In this document: piece by piece, positions 26,905 through 35,663 of the stretch | How positions within the stretch are numbered: position 1 is the stretch's first letter | Layout: each line of letters begins with the position of its first letter | Assembly: GCF_002215215.1 (NCBI RefSeq) | Contig: NZ_CP018632.1 | Coordinates: 3,592,501-3,656,500, forward strand | Reading direction: 5' to 3' | Origin: Granulosicoccus antarcticus IMCC3135 | GTDB lineage: Bacteria; Pseudomonadota; Gammaproteobacteria; Granulosicoccales; Granulosicoccaceae | Length of the DNA stretch: 64,000 nucleotides | Notes under the pieces: model-generated | Told to the model about the DNA's origin: nothing | What the model saw: only the letters and a program-made list of their open reading frames with translations | The model's database searches: none | Translations under genes and position numbers: made by a program

Positions 26905-27648
26905 TCAGTAAGCGTTCTTGTGAACCCAGCCTTTGAAGACTGTCATGACAAGAATCTTGATATCGAGAAACAGACTCCAGTTCTTTACATAGTGACGATC
27001 GTGTTCGATGCGCGACACCATGTCACTGACTCGGCGAGTTTCGCCGCGAAAACCATTGATCTGAGCCCATCCGGTGATACCCGGCTTGACGCAATAGCGA
27101 GAAGGCAGAGCAGGGATGACATATTTGAAGTCTTCGTCCAGCTTCAGAGGGTGGGGGCGAGGACCGACCATGGACATTGATCCCTGAATCACGTTGAACA
27201 GTTGTGGCAGCTCGTCAAGGCTGGTCTTGCGTAGGAAAGCGCCTACGCGGGTAATGCGTGGATCATCTTTCTGAGCCTGCTTGAACTCTTGTGAGCCGCT
27301 TTGATACATTGTGCGAAATTTGTAGACCATGATGATTTCACGATTACGACCACTGCGTGCCTGGCAGAAGAGTGCCGGTCCTGTGCTGTCGAGTTTCACG
27401 GCGATGGAGATCAAAGCCATGAGAGGGAACAGAATGAGCAGTGCGACAGAGCCGAAGACAAAATCCTCCAGCCGCTTCATTGCTGCATTGACTCCAGTGA
27501 TGGGTTGCAATGTCGAAGTATCACTGTGAGCCAGAGTACCGAGATGTTGCTCTTCGACAGGCTGCTCAGCGATGTGTGATGCGTTAGCACTTTCAGCATT
27601 GATGATTGAAGTATTGATTTTGCTTTTAGTTGCGCTGGCGCTAGACAC
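26905..27648 (-). CDS. Polyprenyl-phosphate sugar-1-phosphate transferase
   Basis: Bacterial sugar transferase (WbaP/ExoY/PssY type), 247 residues, starting exopolysaccharide or O-antigen repeat synthesis by loading a sugar phosphate on undecaprenyl phosphate. After an N-terminal unstructured region of about 55 residues comes one membrane segment (VFGSVALLILFPLMALISIAV). The catalytic domain follows with GRNREIIMVYKFRTM, FLRKTSLDELPQLFNVIQG, MSMVGPRPH and KPGITGWAQINGFRGET. All the family motifs are intact. A Gfo/Idh/MocA oxidoreductase gene lies 270 bases upstream on the same strand. Confidence 0.9.
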   Translation of the reverse strand: MSSASATKSKINTSIINAESANASHIAEQPVEEQHLGTLAHSDTSTLQPITGVNAAMKRLEDFVFGSVALLILFPLMALISIAVKLDSTGPALFCQARSGRNREIIMVYKFRTMYQSGSQEFKQAQKDDPRITRVGAFLRKTSLDELPQLFNVIQGSMSMVGPRPHPLKLDEDFKYVIPALPSRYCVKPGITGWAQINGFRGETRRVSDMVSRIEHDRHYVKNWSLFLDIKILVMTVFKGWVHKNAY

Positions 27649-27918
27649 CTGATTCTCCGTTTATCCGATTAGGACATGACACCGCAGGCACTTGGGGTGT
27701 GCAGTGTTGAAAGACTTGATTTGAAACTGATCGTACCGCGCCAGTGCATTTTGACTAGTGACATCGGTCGCGTGTGATTACGATATGTGAATGTTATTAC
27801 AGAGTCTGCTTGCAGTGCTGCAAAATGGCATAGGGACACATTGTTTCACTTGTAGGGGGCAAGTCCAGCGGTTTCTGGTAGTCAGTGTAGTGCCTGGGGA
27901 TCGGTCGTTCCAGGGCAA

Positions 27919-28923
27919 TTACCGATCGTCAGCAGGAAACCTGACACCCGTCTGGCGCCTGACTTCGTCAAGAACAGTCAGTACCTTGGTCGAGAGCGCA
28001 TGAGTATTTACAGCAGATTCCTTGAGCCCGGACGAGATTGTTTCACCCAGGTGCTGCGCAATGTAGAAAATTGAATTGGGATCCTGCGGGGCCGATATCT
28101 CAGTCTCTTCCCCCTTTTTATCGACAAACTTCAAGCTGGTGAGCGTAGAAATATTGTCTATTACGATAGTGCCGTCTTCACCCTGAATTTCACTACTGTT
28201 TGTTGTGGCACAGGTTTTAGAGTGAGTGATGTTTACGTGAAACTGCGGATACTTCAGGATGACAATGCCTGCCGCATCGACCCCAGAATCGAGCAGATCT
28301 GCGTAAGCATGGACTTGTTCTGGAGACCCGAAAAGATGAACAAATGGATGTATGCAATAGACCCCCAGATCCATAACGGAGCCATTCGATAGCATGCGGT
28401 TGAACGTATTGGGGTTATTGCCATCCAGATATCCTTGATATCGACTGGATATTTTGGAGTAGGTCGAGGTGCATTGTCGGATTCGCCCGACCCTCGAAAG
28501 GTTGTCTACCAGTATGCTGAAATTCGGACATAGCAAAGACTTCATGGCGTCCATAAGCAACACATTGTTTGCCTTCGCCAGTGCAATAAGTGACAGCAGT
28601 TCCCTGGTATTGGATGTCATCGGTTTCTCAACGATGACATGTTTTCCAGCTTTGATACAAGCGGCTGCTTGTGGAAAGTGAATAGCATTAGGCGATGCCA
28701 GATAGACAACATCCACCTTGTCGTCGTTCAGCATGTCGGCGATGTTTTCATGGATAACTACATCTGAATCGTATCCGTTTGCACTTCGAAAACAGAGCCC
28801 TGATTGAGTTTTTCTGGACACGATTGAATGCAGATGGAAGTAGCCTGATCGCTCGGCTGCATCAATGAACCTGGGTACGATGAAGTTTGTCCCGACTACC
28901 GCCAGGTTATATTTTTTGTTCAT
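27919..28923 (-). CDS. Gfo/Idh/MocA-family oxidoreductase
   Basis: NAD(P)-dependent sugar or cyclitol oxidoreductase-like protein, 334 residues. The N-terminal Rossmann domain includes LAVVGTNFIVPRFIDAA in place of a classical GxGxxG, and YLASPNAIHFPQAAACIKAGKHVIVEKPMTSN carries the conserved EKP Lys. The C-terminal domain has DLGVYCIHPFVHLFG. Proximity to the sugar transferase suggests a role in nucleotide-sugar or polysaccharide metabolism (inference). Confidence 0.85.
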   Translation of the reverse strand: MNKKYNLAVVGTNFIVPRFIDAAERSGYFHLHSIVSRKTQSGLCFRSANGYDSDVVIHENIADMLNDDKVDVVYLASPNAIHFPQAAACIKAGKHVIVEKPMTSNTRELLSLIALAKANNVLLMDAMKSLLCPNFSILVDNLSRVGRIRQCTSTYSKISSRYQGYLDGNNPNTFNRMLSNGSVMDLGVYCIHPFVHLFGSPEQVHAYADLLDSGVDAAGIVILKYPQFHVNITHSKTCATTNSSEIQGEDGTIVIDNISTLTSLKFVDKKGEETEISAPQDPNSIFYIAQHLGETISSGLKESAVNTHALSTKVLTVLDEVRRQTGVRFPADDR

Positions 28924-29181
28924 GTCTCATTCTGGTTAGATACGCTGAAAATTGTCATGATCACTGAGGGGGTAGCTGGTGAAGTTGCGTTGACCTAAAT
29001 CCATTGTTCGGCGTTCCTGTGGCTCTCTGTCCGAAAATGACAGGTAGTTCAAGGTGTACACTAATACGCTCTCTGCGTACGATGCTTCAAACTGGCCAAC
29101 CACCCGGTGGATTGCTGCCCAAGGCTGCGAAGGGTTGCTATTTTTCTTTCGAAAGCAACGTTAGTATAAAAACTATACGAT

Positions 29182-29730
29182 ATGAATCAGATCAATATCA
29201 GGTATTACAAGACCAAGGTAGGGGAAGTGATCCTGGGCTCCTTTGACAACAAGCTTTGTATGCTTGATTGGCGATACAGAAGGATGAGAGAAGCTGTGGA
29301 TAGACGAATAAAGAAGGGGCTTGCAGCTGAGTTTGTAGAAAGCGAGGATGATCTTATAGATCAGACTATTGAGCAGCTCGATGAATACCTGCGTGGAGAT
29401 AGAAGCCAATTCGACATCCCCTTGTTGATGGTAGGAACAGAATTTCAGAAAAGTGTCTGGGGCGCTCTGCTGGATATTCCGTATGGGCTCACCTCAACCT
29501 ATCTGCAATTGGCAATCAATTTGAACAACAAAAAGGCGGTTCGAGCGGTGGCTAGTGCCAACGGTGCCAATGCCATTAGCGTCATTATTCCTTGTCATCG
29601 CATCATTGGAAGTAATGGAGATCTCGTTGGTTACGCGGGTGGCCTGCCTGTAAAAAAGCAGCTGTTAGAGCTGGAGCGAAAGGACATGGCTTCTACTAAT
29701 AGTGAGCAATATCAATTCAATTGGGAGTGA
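29182..29730 (+). CDS. ogt: Methylated-DNA--protein-cysteine methyltransferase
   Basis: DNA repair suicide enzyme (182 residues) removing methyl groups from O6-methylguanine. The catalytic motif IPCHRII places the acceptor at Cys138. The DNA-binding helix region TEFQKSVWGALLDIPYGLTSTY and the Asn hinge (VASANGAN) are conserved. It also has the degenerate N-terminal ribonuclease-H-like domain common to Ogt. It stands alone, downstream of a short AT-rich spacer. Confidence 0.92.
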   Translation: MNQINIRYYKTKVGEVILGSFDNKLCMLDWRYRRMREAVDRRIKKGLAAEFVESEDDLIDQTIEQLDEYLRGDRSQFDIPLLMVGTEFQKSVWGALLDIPYGLTSTYLQLAINLNNKKAVRAVASANGANAISVIIPCHRIIGSNGDLVGYAGGLPVKKQLLELERKDMASTNSEQYQFNWE

Positions 29731-29784
29731 GTTCGACCATTCCCAATCAGGCATCAGTTCCAAGAGCATTCAAACTGCATTGAA

Positions 29785-30762
29785 CTAGCGGAAAGACACC
29801 GACTTGGCAACCGTATCCACCTGCGCAATCAGAGGCTCGAGCAGGTCGGGGGCACCCATCGCAGCCAGGCGCAGATAATTATTGTCGGGTCTGGCCCACA
29901 AGTAATGGATGGCCAGCATATCTGGCGCCCTGGCCTCTACCCGGAACGCATCACCACCCGCTGATTCCACTATCTCGCCAGTACTGACCTCGGCGTCTTG
30001 AAGATCAGCTGTTTGCGCCAGCATCATCTCGGAGGCTGCCTGCAAATCACCAAGCTCAAAGCTACTCAGAGAGTTGGTAATGATGATGAAGGGTTTCTTG
30101 CCACTGGGGTCAGTACCTTCAAACGTACTGATCGAAGCGGCCGAGCCAGCCATAACCTGATTGTGGACAAACGGTGCCGCGTCCTGGTATTTAAAAATCA
30201 ACTGCCCCAACTGCTCTTCAAGGCTGGCGGGTGTTCCAAGAGTGACTGACTGCAGCGCATCGATAGCCTCGCTCTCGCTGAGCGAATCATCAATGACATT
30301 GATGGTGATCATCGCGGTCATATTGCCATCGAGCACCATCAGATACTTGCCCACTTCCAACCCTTGGGCGGACTGAACACCTTGCACCAGATTGACAGCT
30401 TCACCATTGATGTCAATGGATGAGACTCCTGTGACAGTGATGCCTTGCGAGGCCAATGCAGAAGCCGCGCTGTCTTGACTTTCGAAGATTGTCGAGATCT
30501 CGGAGTAGGCCTCCTTTGGCATTTCCACGACCAGAATGCTGTTAGAGGTTTTCAGTTGCTGGAAGCCTGCAAAGGTGTCAGAAATCTCAAAGCCTTCGGG
30601 GGGATCCATGCTGACTGTCGTGCCTGGAACCTGTACGGTTTCGGCATGTGCGGCAGATATGCCCAGCAGGCTGGCCAGCAGCAATGCAAGAATCACAATC
30701 GGCGAGGCGACTGCATGTTTGGCAAATTCAGGGAGGGTATCTCGTGTTGGCATCATGCTCAT
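29785..30762 (-). CDS. Hypothetical exported protein
   Basis: Protein of 325 residues with a long signal sequence: charged first 18 residues, hydrophobic core VILALLLASLLGISA, cleavage near AHA-ETV. The mature protein is acidic and shows two halves with similar beta/alpha patterns (ETVQVPGTTVSMDPPEGFEI ... ; FVHNQVMAGSAASISTFEG ...). I do not recognise the family. The start at 30762 is preferred because AGGACA is upstream and the signal sequence follows at once. Confidence 0.6.
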   Translation of the reverse strand: MSMMPTRDTLPEFAKHAVASPIVILALLLASLLGISAAHAETVQVPGTTVSMDPPEGFEISDTFAGFQQLKTSNSILVVEMPKEAYSEISTIFESQDSAASALASQGITVTGVSSIDINGEAVNLVQGVQSAQGLEVGKYLMVLDGNMTAMITINVIDDSLSESEAIDALQSVTLGTPASLEEQLGQLIFKYQDAAPFVHNQVMAGSAASISTFEGTDPSGKKPFIIITNSLSSFELGDLQAASEMMLAQTADLQDAEVSTGEIVESAGGDAFRVEARAPDMLAIHYLWARPDNNYLRLAAMGAPDLLEPLIAQVDTVAKSVSFR

Positions 30763-30874
30763 TGTGCTGTCCTGTTTTGTTCCTGATACGTCGGGTGCTG
30801 ACGAACGGCTGAACAAAATCTAACATATGAGACCTATCCTCGTCCTTCTTGCCGCGATGAATACTGCACATTCG

Positions 30875-31717
30875 CTATAACGTCAATTCACCATCAATCA
30901 GAACGTGACTCTGACCACCAATCAAGACACGACCTGCTTCACCTCGGCGTATATAGACTCGACCCTGCCTGTCGATACTCGTACCCTGAGCAATGATCAG
31001 ATCCCGCTCCAGCTCGCCTATTGATTGCATCCAGTGCGCAATAGCGGCATTCAGAGAGCCTGTGATCGGATCCTCGCTCATGCCGCTTGAGGGGGCGAGC
31101 ATTCTGACTTCATGGTCACATTCGTGATTAGATGTGTGAGGGCCAATCAGGCCAATGGGCTTGTGCGTTGCCCAATTGACAGCAGCGGCGTTTGCTGCCA
31201 ACACCGCTGCTGCAGATCGTAACTGAAAGACCTGCCACACCGGCCCATTATTCAGTTTCGCAGTTCGAACAATATCTGCCGCTTGCAGACCGAGTGCTTC
31301 TGCCAATTGTTTCGCATCGGCAGGGGGCAGTTCATCGATTGCTGTCGGCGGTGCGACGAATGCTGGTACCTCGCCCTGGAGGTCTATTTCAACCAAACCT
31401 ACACCGCAGTCTTGTATGACCGAGCCTGCATTTTTGGGTGTACCACCTGCGCGTAACCACGCAGCACAGCTACCGAGCGTCGGGTGTCCGGCAAAGGGCA
31501 TCTCTCGTACCGGCGTAAAGATGCGCAAGCTGTAGTCTGCCTGCTCATTATCGGGTGGAAACAAAAACGTTGTTTCAGCCAGATTGGTCCAGCGGGCAAA
31601 CACTTGCATCTGCTCGTCGGTGAGTCCATCCGCATCAAGTACGACTGCCAGCGCATTGCCACGTGTTGGAGTTGCCGTGAAAACATCCACCTGCATGAAT
31701 CTTCGTACTCGTGTCAT
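30875..31717 (-). CDS. PhzF-family isomerase-like protein
   Basis: Member of the PhzF/diaminopimelate-epimerase fold family, 280 residues. Characteristic segments are QVDVFTATPTRGNALAVVLD (N-terminus), the catalytic-Glu region LAETTFLFPP near residue 46, RIFTPVREMPFAGHPTLGSC, and the C-terminal EDPITGSLNAAIAHW. Most family members outside phenazine clusters have no known substrate, and no phenazine genes are near. The start at 31717 (MTRVRRF) has GGAAGAG just upstream; the open frame begins 20 codons earlier. Confidence 0.85.
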   Translation of the reverse strand: MTRVRRFMQVDVFTATPTRGNALAVVLDADGLTDEQMQVFARWTNLAETTFLFPPDNEQADYSLRIFTPVREMPFAGHPTLGSCAAWLRAGGTPKNAGSVIQDCGVGLVEIDLQGEVPAFVAPPTAIDELPPADAKQLAEALGLQAADIVRTAKLNNGPVWQVFQLRSAAAVLAANAAAVNWATHKPIGLIGPHTSNHECDHEVRMLAPSSGMSEDPITGSLNAAIAHWMQSIGELERDLIIAQGTSIDRQGRVYIRRGEAGRVLIGGQSHVLIDGELTL

Positions 31718-31879
31718 CAGCGTCTCTTCCAGGGTGTTCAAGCGGCTGGTTGAGCATATCAGAACGCTGTCGCACAATATGGATTACCATCATCTGTTAC
31801 TTGCACATCTTTAAACACAGGAATTAGTTGATTTTCCTCTATCAGTAACTCAATGGGTTTCAACGTTAGTGGATAATAA

Positions 31880-32278
31880 ATGATAGAAAGTCAGCGCCCA
31901 GAATTTGCACGATGCTTGTTGGCCATGCTTGTCTGGTTTTTCTTAAGCACCAGCTCCGGGATATTGGTGGCATTTATTGGTCCCGGTGCGGCAGCTATCG
32001 TTGCAGGGTTATTGTTGAGTGTGTGTGGAATGACTTTGCACCTACTTCTCTGGGCGATAGGACGTACACCTCATTGGTCCTATGCGGGACTGGTTTTTGG
32101 CTCTGTGACAACAATATTGTTATTGATCGCTAGTGGTAGCAGTTCGTGGCAGCTGGTCGTAGTCCTGATCTTGTTCGTGTCGTTTTCGATACTGAGCGGC
32201 GTTATCTATCCGATCGCAAACCGGGTGCTGGGGAGTTCGCCGAAGTGCGGTTCCAGTGATGAATCACATGAGCGTTGA
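31880..32278 (+). CDS. Small membrane protein, four predicted transmembrane segments
   Basis: Protein of 132 residues with hydrophobic stretches at about residues 12-35, 38-60, 66-85 and 90-112, and a short hydrophilic Ser/Cys-rich tail. I do not recognise the family. It is flanked by convergent genes and has no clear operon partner. Confidence 0.6.
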   Translation: MIESQRPEFARCLLAMLVWFFLSTSSGILVAFIGPGAAAIVAGLLLSVCGMTLHLLLWAIGRTPHWSYAGLVFGSVTTILLLIASGSSSWQLVVVLILFVSFSILSGVIYPIANRVLGSSPKCGSSDESHER

Positions 32279-32397
32279 ATAGTGGGCGCTCGTCCAATAG
32301 ATAGGATGAGTTCTCGGGGTGTGGGTTTTTTGCGCTGTTTTCGGTTGTCTGCTATTAGTGCACCAAGGCGGTTATGTTCTATGAGGACGAGGCAGCG

Positions 32398-32631
32398 CTA
32401 TGCGCTTGGACACCCCTCCACTCCATTGATCTTTTTCCAGAATGGGGTGTTTGTAGACATTTCACAGCGAACCAGATTTGATGTGCCGCCGACATCGAAA
32501 CATTCAACAGCTCCCATATCTCTCATGCTCCCATCAGGAGCTCTGCACTGGCACTCGGGTTTTGCCAGAGCGTAAGATGAGCAGCAAAATGCTAAGGTAA
32601 GTAATACGATCGGTGTACGTGATCTATTCAT
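32398..32631 (-). CDS. Small exported cysteine-rich protein
   Basis: Protein of 77 residues: signal peptide (MNRSRTPIVLLTLAFCCSSYALA) followed by a short mature domain with ECQCRAPDGS, an ECFDVGG segment and single later Cys residues, giving four or five Cys that could form two disulfides. Similar tiny CxCRAP-type proteins occur in proteobacteria without known function. The start at 32631 is chosen because the signal peptide begins there; the open frame upstream is longer but not protein-like. Confidence 0.6.
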   Translation of the reverse strand: MNRSRTPIVLLTLAFCCSSYALAKPECQCRAPDGSMRDMGAVECFDVGGTSNLVRCEMSTNTPFWKKINGVEGCPSA

Positions 32632-32756
32632 AGACGGTACTCCCTGGCGACGTTGTGTCGCGGCGTGCAAAAGTGAATGCATCGTGGAATACCATACGAA
32701 AAAAAGTCGGTTATTGTTATTCCCCATACGGGTAAGAGAAAAAATTCACTTTGTAG

Positions 32757-32830
32757 GTGATATCAGGCTGCTCTGGTGGCGGCAAGACAACATTATGGAG
32801 CATCTCCTACCTTGCAGCGAGGCTCGTGGC
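32757..32830 (+). pseudogene. Possible P-loop ATPase N-terminal remnant
   Basis: In frame with and upstream of the alcohol dehydrogenase, bases 32757-32795 encode a Walker A-like start, ISGCSGGGKTTL, as found at the N-terminus of small AAA-type ATPases (consensus ISGxxGxGKTTL). Sequence after it quickly loses family likeness. It is best read as the stub of a lost gene rather than part of the dehydrogenase. The evidence is about 15 residues only. Confidence 0.3.
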
Positions 32831-32867
32831 GGTTGATAATGAGCGTTGCACCTTTGGGGGAAATGAG

Positions 32868-33857
32868 ATGTTGGCAACACGGCTTTTCAAGGTCGGAGAT
32901 ATTCGCACTGTCGAGGTGGCAGAGCCTGTGCCTGGTCCAGGCGACATTGTGGTGAAGGTAGAAGCCGCCGGCATTTGCGGTACCGACCGGCATTTGTTCA
33001 AGGGTGAATTTCCATCGGTTGCTGGTACGACATTGGGCCATGAGTTCTGCGGCATTGTGGTGGATGCAGGAGCCTCCGAGCTGGCTGTTGGGACAAGAGT
33101 GACCTGTGATCCCAACACCTGGTGTGGGGCCTGTTACCAATGCCAGAGAGGACGAGTCAATCTATGCACCAACAACATTGCCACAGGTATTGGCCGAGAT
33201 GGAGGATTCGCAGAGTACTGTGCTTTCCCGGCGCATAAAGCGCATGTTCTGCCTCTGGATCTAGATCCACTTTTCGGTGCCTTCTGTGAACCGCTGGCCT
33301 GCACCCTACATGGCATGGATATCGGGGCAGCAAAGTCTGGTGAACGAGTATTGGTTATTGGCGGAGGGGTGATCGGGCTACTGGCTGTTCAGTTGGCAAA
33401 GCTAGCCGGATGCGAAGTGATGCTTCTAACACGCTCTGCAAGCAAGCAGCAGCTGGGGCGAGCCCTAGGCGCTGATCTGGTTGCCGCAACAGAGCCCGAG
33501 GCACTAGAGCAGTGGCCAGAGGGCGCTGACCTTGTGGTGGAGTGTGCCGGTGTCAGTGCAACGGTTGCCATGTCACCACGACTGACACGATCTGGCGGAC
33601 GCATTATGGTATTGGGTGTTCTAGCAGATGGCGTAAAAGTTTCCATTGAGCCTTTTGATCTGCTATTTCGGGAAATCCAGATGCACTTCAGTTTCCTGAA
33701 TCCGTTTACACATGCCCGTGCATCGCGAATGATTGCAGAAGGTGTGATCGACGTTTCAGCCCTGATTACTCGCAGGATATCTTTACAGGAAGCGAGTGAT
33801 GTCATTGCTAATGCCGCACCTGAGGGTGAGGTGCGGGCTATTGTTGTGCCGGGGTAG
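32868..33857 (+). CDS. Zinc-dependent alcohol/polyol dehydrogenase
   Basis: Medium-chain dehydrogenase/reductase of 329 residues, sorbitol/threonine-dehydrogenase branch. The catalytic zinc site is visible (AAGICGTDRH with Cys; GHEFCG with His-Glu). The structural zinc Cys cluster (CGACYQCQRGRVNLC) and the nucleotide-binding VIGGGVIGLLAVQLAK are also intact. The start at 32868 gives a normal N-terminus; the upstream part of the open frame is foreign to the family. The substrate cannot be told. It is convergent with the exbB-exbD-exbD operon. Confidence 0.88.
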   Translation: MLATRLFKVGDIRTVEVAEPVPGPGDIVVKVEAAGICGTDRHLFKGEFPSVAGTTLGHEFCGIVVDAGASELAVGTRVTCDPNTWCGACYQCQRGRVNLCTNNIATGIGRDGGFAEYCAFPAHKAHVLPLDLDPLFGAFCEPLACTLHGMDIGAAKSGERVLVIGGGVIGLLAVQLAKLAGCEVMLLTRSASKQQLGRALGADLVAATEPEALEQWPEGADLVVECAGVSATVAMSPRLTRSGGRIMVLGVLADGVKVSIEPFDLLFREIQMHFSFLNPFTHARASRMIAEGVIDVSALITRRISLQEASDVIANAAPEGEVRAIVVPG

Positions 33858-33872
33858 TGGGTGCTAGAAAAC

Positions 33873-34262
33873 CTAACGCTGTTGCGTAATCAGCGTCATG
33901 GAATCAAAGCCTGCCTGACGCAGCAGGGCGGTCAGCTGCACCAGCCGCTGCGCATCCAGTCGGGCATCAGGCTTGATACCCACCTTGCCACCGGTTTGCG
34001 CATAGAGAGCTAGCTGCTTGATCAAGGCTTCATCGGTGAGCAATTCAGCATTGATCATGGCAACGCCTGCCTGATTCACTGACACAATCAACAAACCTTC
34101 TTCAACGGGGTTTTGCGAGTCCACTTTGGCAGACTCCAGGCTATCAGCAGGCGTCAAAGAGCCTGTCAGCATGAAGAACACCAGCAGGAGAAAGACAACA
34201 TTAATCAGTGGTGTGAGATCCAGCTGCGGTGTTTTGCGGGGAGCCTCATCGCGAAAGATCAT
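33873..34262 (-). CDS. ExbD/TolR-family protein with Asn at the proton-path position
   Basis: ExbD-type component of an inner-membrane proton motor, 129 residues with one transmembrane helix. The membrane motif reads LTPLINVVFLLLVFFML, so Asn21 replaces the Asp that carries protons in canonical ExbD/TolR; the codon is AAT. The periplasmic domain is complete. Its start overlaps the end of the other exbD by four bases, forming an exbB-exbD-exbD operon. It may pair with the Asp-bearing ExbD as a heterodimer (inference). Confidence 0.85.
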   Translation of the reverse strand: MIFRDEAPRKTPQLDLTPLINVVFLLLVFFMLTGSLTPADSLESAKVDSQNPVEEGLLIVSVNQAGVAMINAELLTDEALIKQLALYAQTGGKVGIKPDARLDAQRLVQLTALLRQAGFDSMTLITQQR

Positions 34263-34678
34263 GGCAACAACGATTCCATGGTCACGCGAGTCAGTCCGAC
34301 TCTCTCTGCCAGGGCAATCAGCTCCAGTAGCTCTTGAACCCGAGTGCCCTCGGCAACACTGATCGACAGGGCGCGACCAGCATCAATGATATCTAGCTGC
34401 TTGAGTGCCTCAATCAGACCGGTGCGATCAAGCACTTGGCCGTCCAGTTCGAAATTGTCATTCCCCAACAAGCGAACACGGCTTGCAAGTTCTGTACTTG
34501 CCGTAGCCGACGACTGATTGCCCGCCGATTGAACAGAAAAACTGGTTTCCACATTGAAGTTGCTGGCCAGCATGAAAAACAGCAACAGGATGAACACCAC
34601 ATCAATCAGTGGTGTAAGGCTGATGAGAGAGCCTGTCCGAGGCTGATAAAACTGGAAGCTCACCTCATCAGTCATCAT
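34259..34678 (-). CDS. exbD: ExbD/TolR-family protein with canonical Asp
   Basis: ExbD-type protein of 139 residues with a single membrane helix, LTPLIDVVFILLLFFMLA, retaining the essential Asp26. The start at 34678 follows AGGAG five bases upstream inside the end of exbB; the next Met is also possible. The open frame reaches further back but overlaps exbB completely. It is the middle gene of the three. Confidence 0.87.
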   Translation of the reverse strand: MMTDEVSFQFYQPRTGSLISLTPLIDVVFILLLFFMLASNFNVETSFSVQSAGNQSSATASTELASRVRLLGNDNFELDGQVLDRTGLIEALKQLDIIDAGRALSISVAEGTRVQELLELIALAERVGLTRVTMESLLP

Positions 34679-35384
34679 CAGTCTCCTGCAAGGCACTGAC
34701 CGCAGGCTCATTGGCCTTTGAAGCTTCGTGCAGGCTCTTATCAAACGTGGTGAAGATCCGAGTCGAACAATCTTCCATGGTATGCGCACAGCGCTCCACG
34801 CGACGTTCCAGCCATTGATGAGCGACCAGTGCGGGGATGGCGACTATCAAGCCAACAGCGGTGGTCAGCAAAGCCTGCCAGATGCCGCCAGAGAGCAGGG
34901 CAGGATCAACCTGATTGCCTGCAGACTCCAGGCGTCGAAAGGCTTCAATCATGCCTATGACCGTGCCCAGCAAGCCCAGCAAAGGACTTAAGCTGGCGAT
35001 CAATTCCAAAGCACGTAACCACGAGCGTAAACGTTCCAGATGATTGCGGGCAATGCGTGTGACCTCTTCACGGACAGTAGCCTCTTTCTTGTCCGCGAGC
35101 AGGCCCCGCATGCCTGCATTCATCACACGACCAACCGGATGATCCGGCACCGCTTTCAGGTTATCAAATGCCTGTTGCCAGTGACCCTTACGCCATTCGC
35201 GCAGGCTGGCATACAGTTTACTGCTCTTACCAGTGTCAAGCCTGTGAAACTGCAGCGACTTGCCAATGAAAATGGCAGTTGCCAGAGCTGCCATCAGCAG
35301 CAATACCAGAACAACAGGCCCGCCACGTTGAGCAAGCTGCTGTAGCAGGTTAAGAAAATCCAGGGTTGAGTCTGTGTCAGCCAT
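34668..35384 (-). CDS. exbB: ExbB/TolQ/MotA-family proton channel protein
   Basis: Polytopic component of the motor, 238 residues. Three membrane segments are visible: about 22-42, and the paired segments in LIASLSPLLGLLGTVIGMIEAF (about 128-149) and SGGIWQALLTTAVGLIVAIPALVAH (about 166-190). The last two are the family signature. It is the first gene of the operon and overlaps exbD. No tonB gene or TonB-dependent receptor lies in the window, so the powered system is unknown. Confidence 0.9.
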   Translation of the reverse strand: MADTDSTLDFLNLLQQLAQRGGPVVLVLLLMAALATAIFIGKSLQFHRLDTGKSSKLYASLREWRKGHWQQAFDNLKAVPDHPVGRVMNAGMRGLLADKKEATVREEVTRIARNHLERLRSWLRALELIASLSPLLGLLGTVIGMIEAFRRLESAGNQVDPALLSGGIWQALLTTAVGLIVAIPALVAHQWLERRVERCAHTMEDCSTRIFTTFDKSLHEASKANEPAVSALQETDDD

Positions 35385-35663
35385 TAGTGATTGTCAGCGC
35401 TTCGCCGCTTTGATTGGGAGGAGTCTAGCATTAGCAGTTGTGACTGGAAAAACCGCAAACCCCACATTCTTTGCACATTCGATAACCACAATTCATATCT
35501 ACTCCGCTGAAGGCATTTAGCGCTCTGATCGACAAACGCCTATTCAGTCACAGATAGCCAGCCATCAAGATGCCCTTCGGTCTTGCATGCCTTCAAGCAT
35601 GCACACAGGCAGACGATACTGAAATAAGGATAGGCAGAATTGCCAATTACACGAGTTATCTCA

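Noticed and set aside
32757-33857. Reading the P-loop stub and alcohol dehydrogenase as a genuine fusion protein
   Set aside because: Only about a dozen residues look like an ATPase, and a normal dehydrogenase start exists at 32868.
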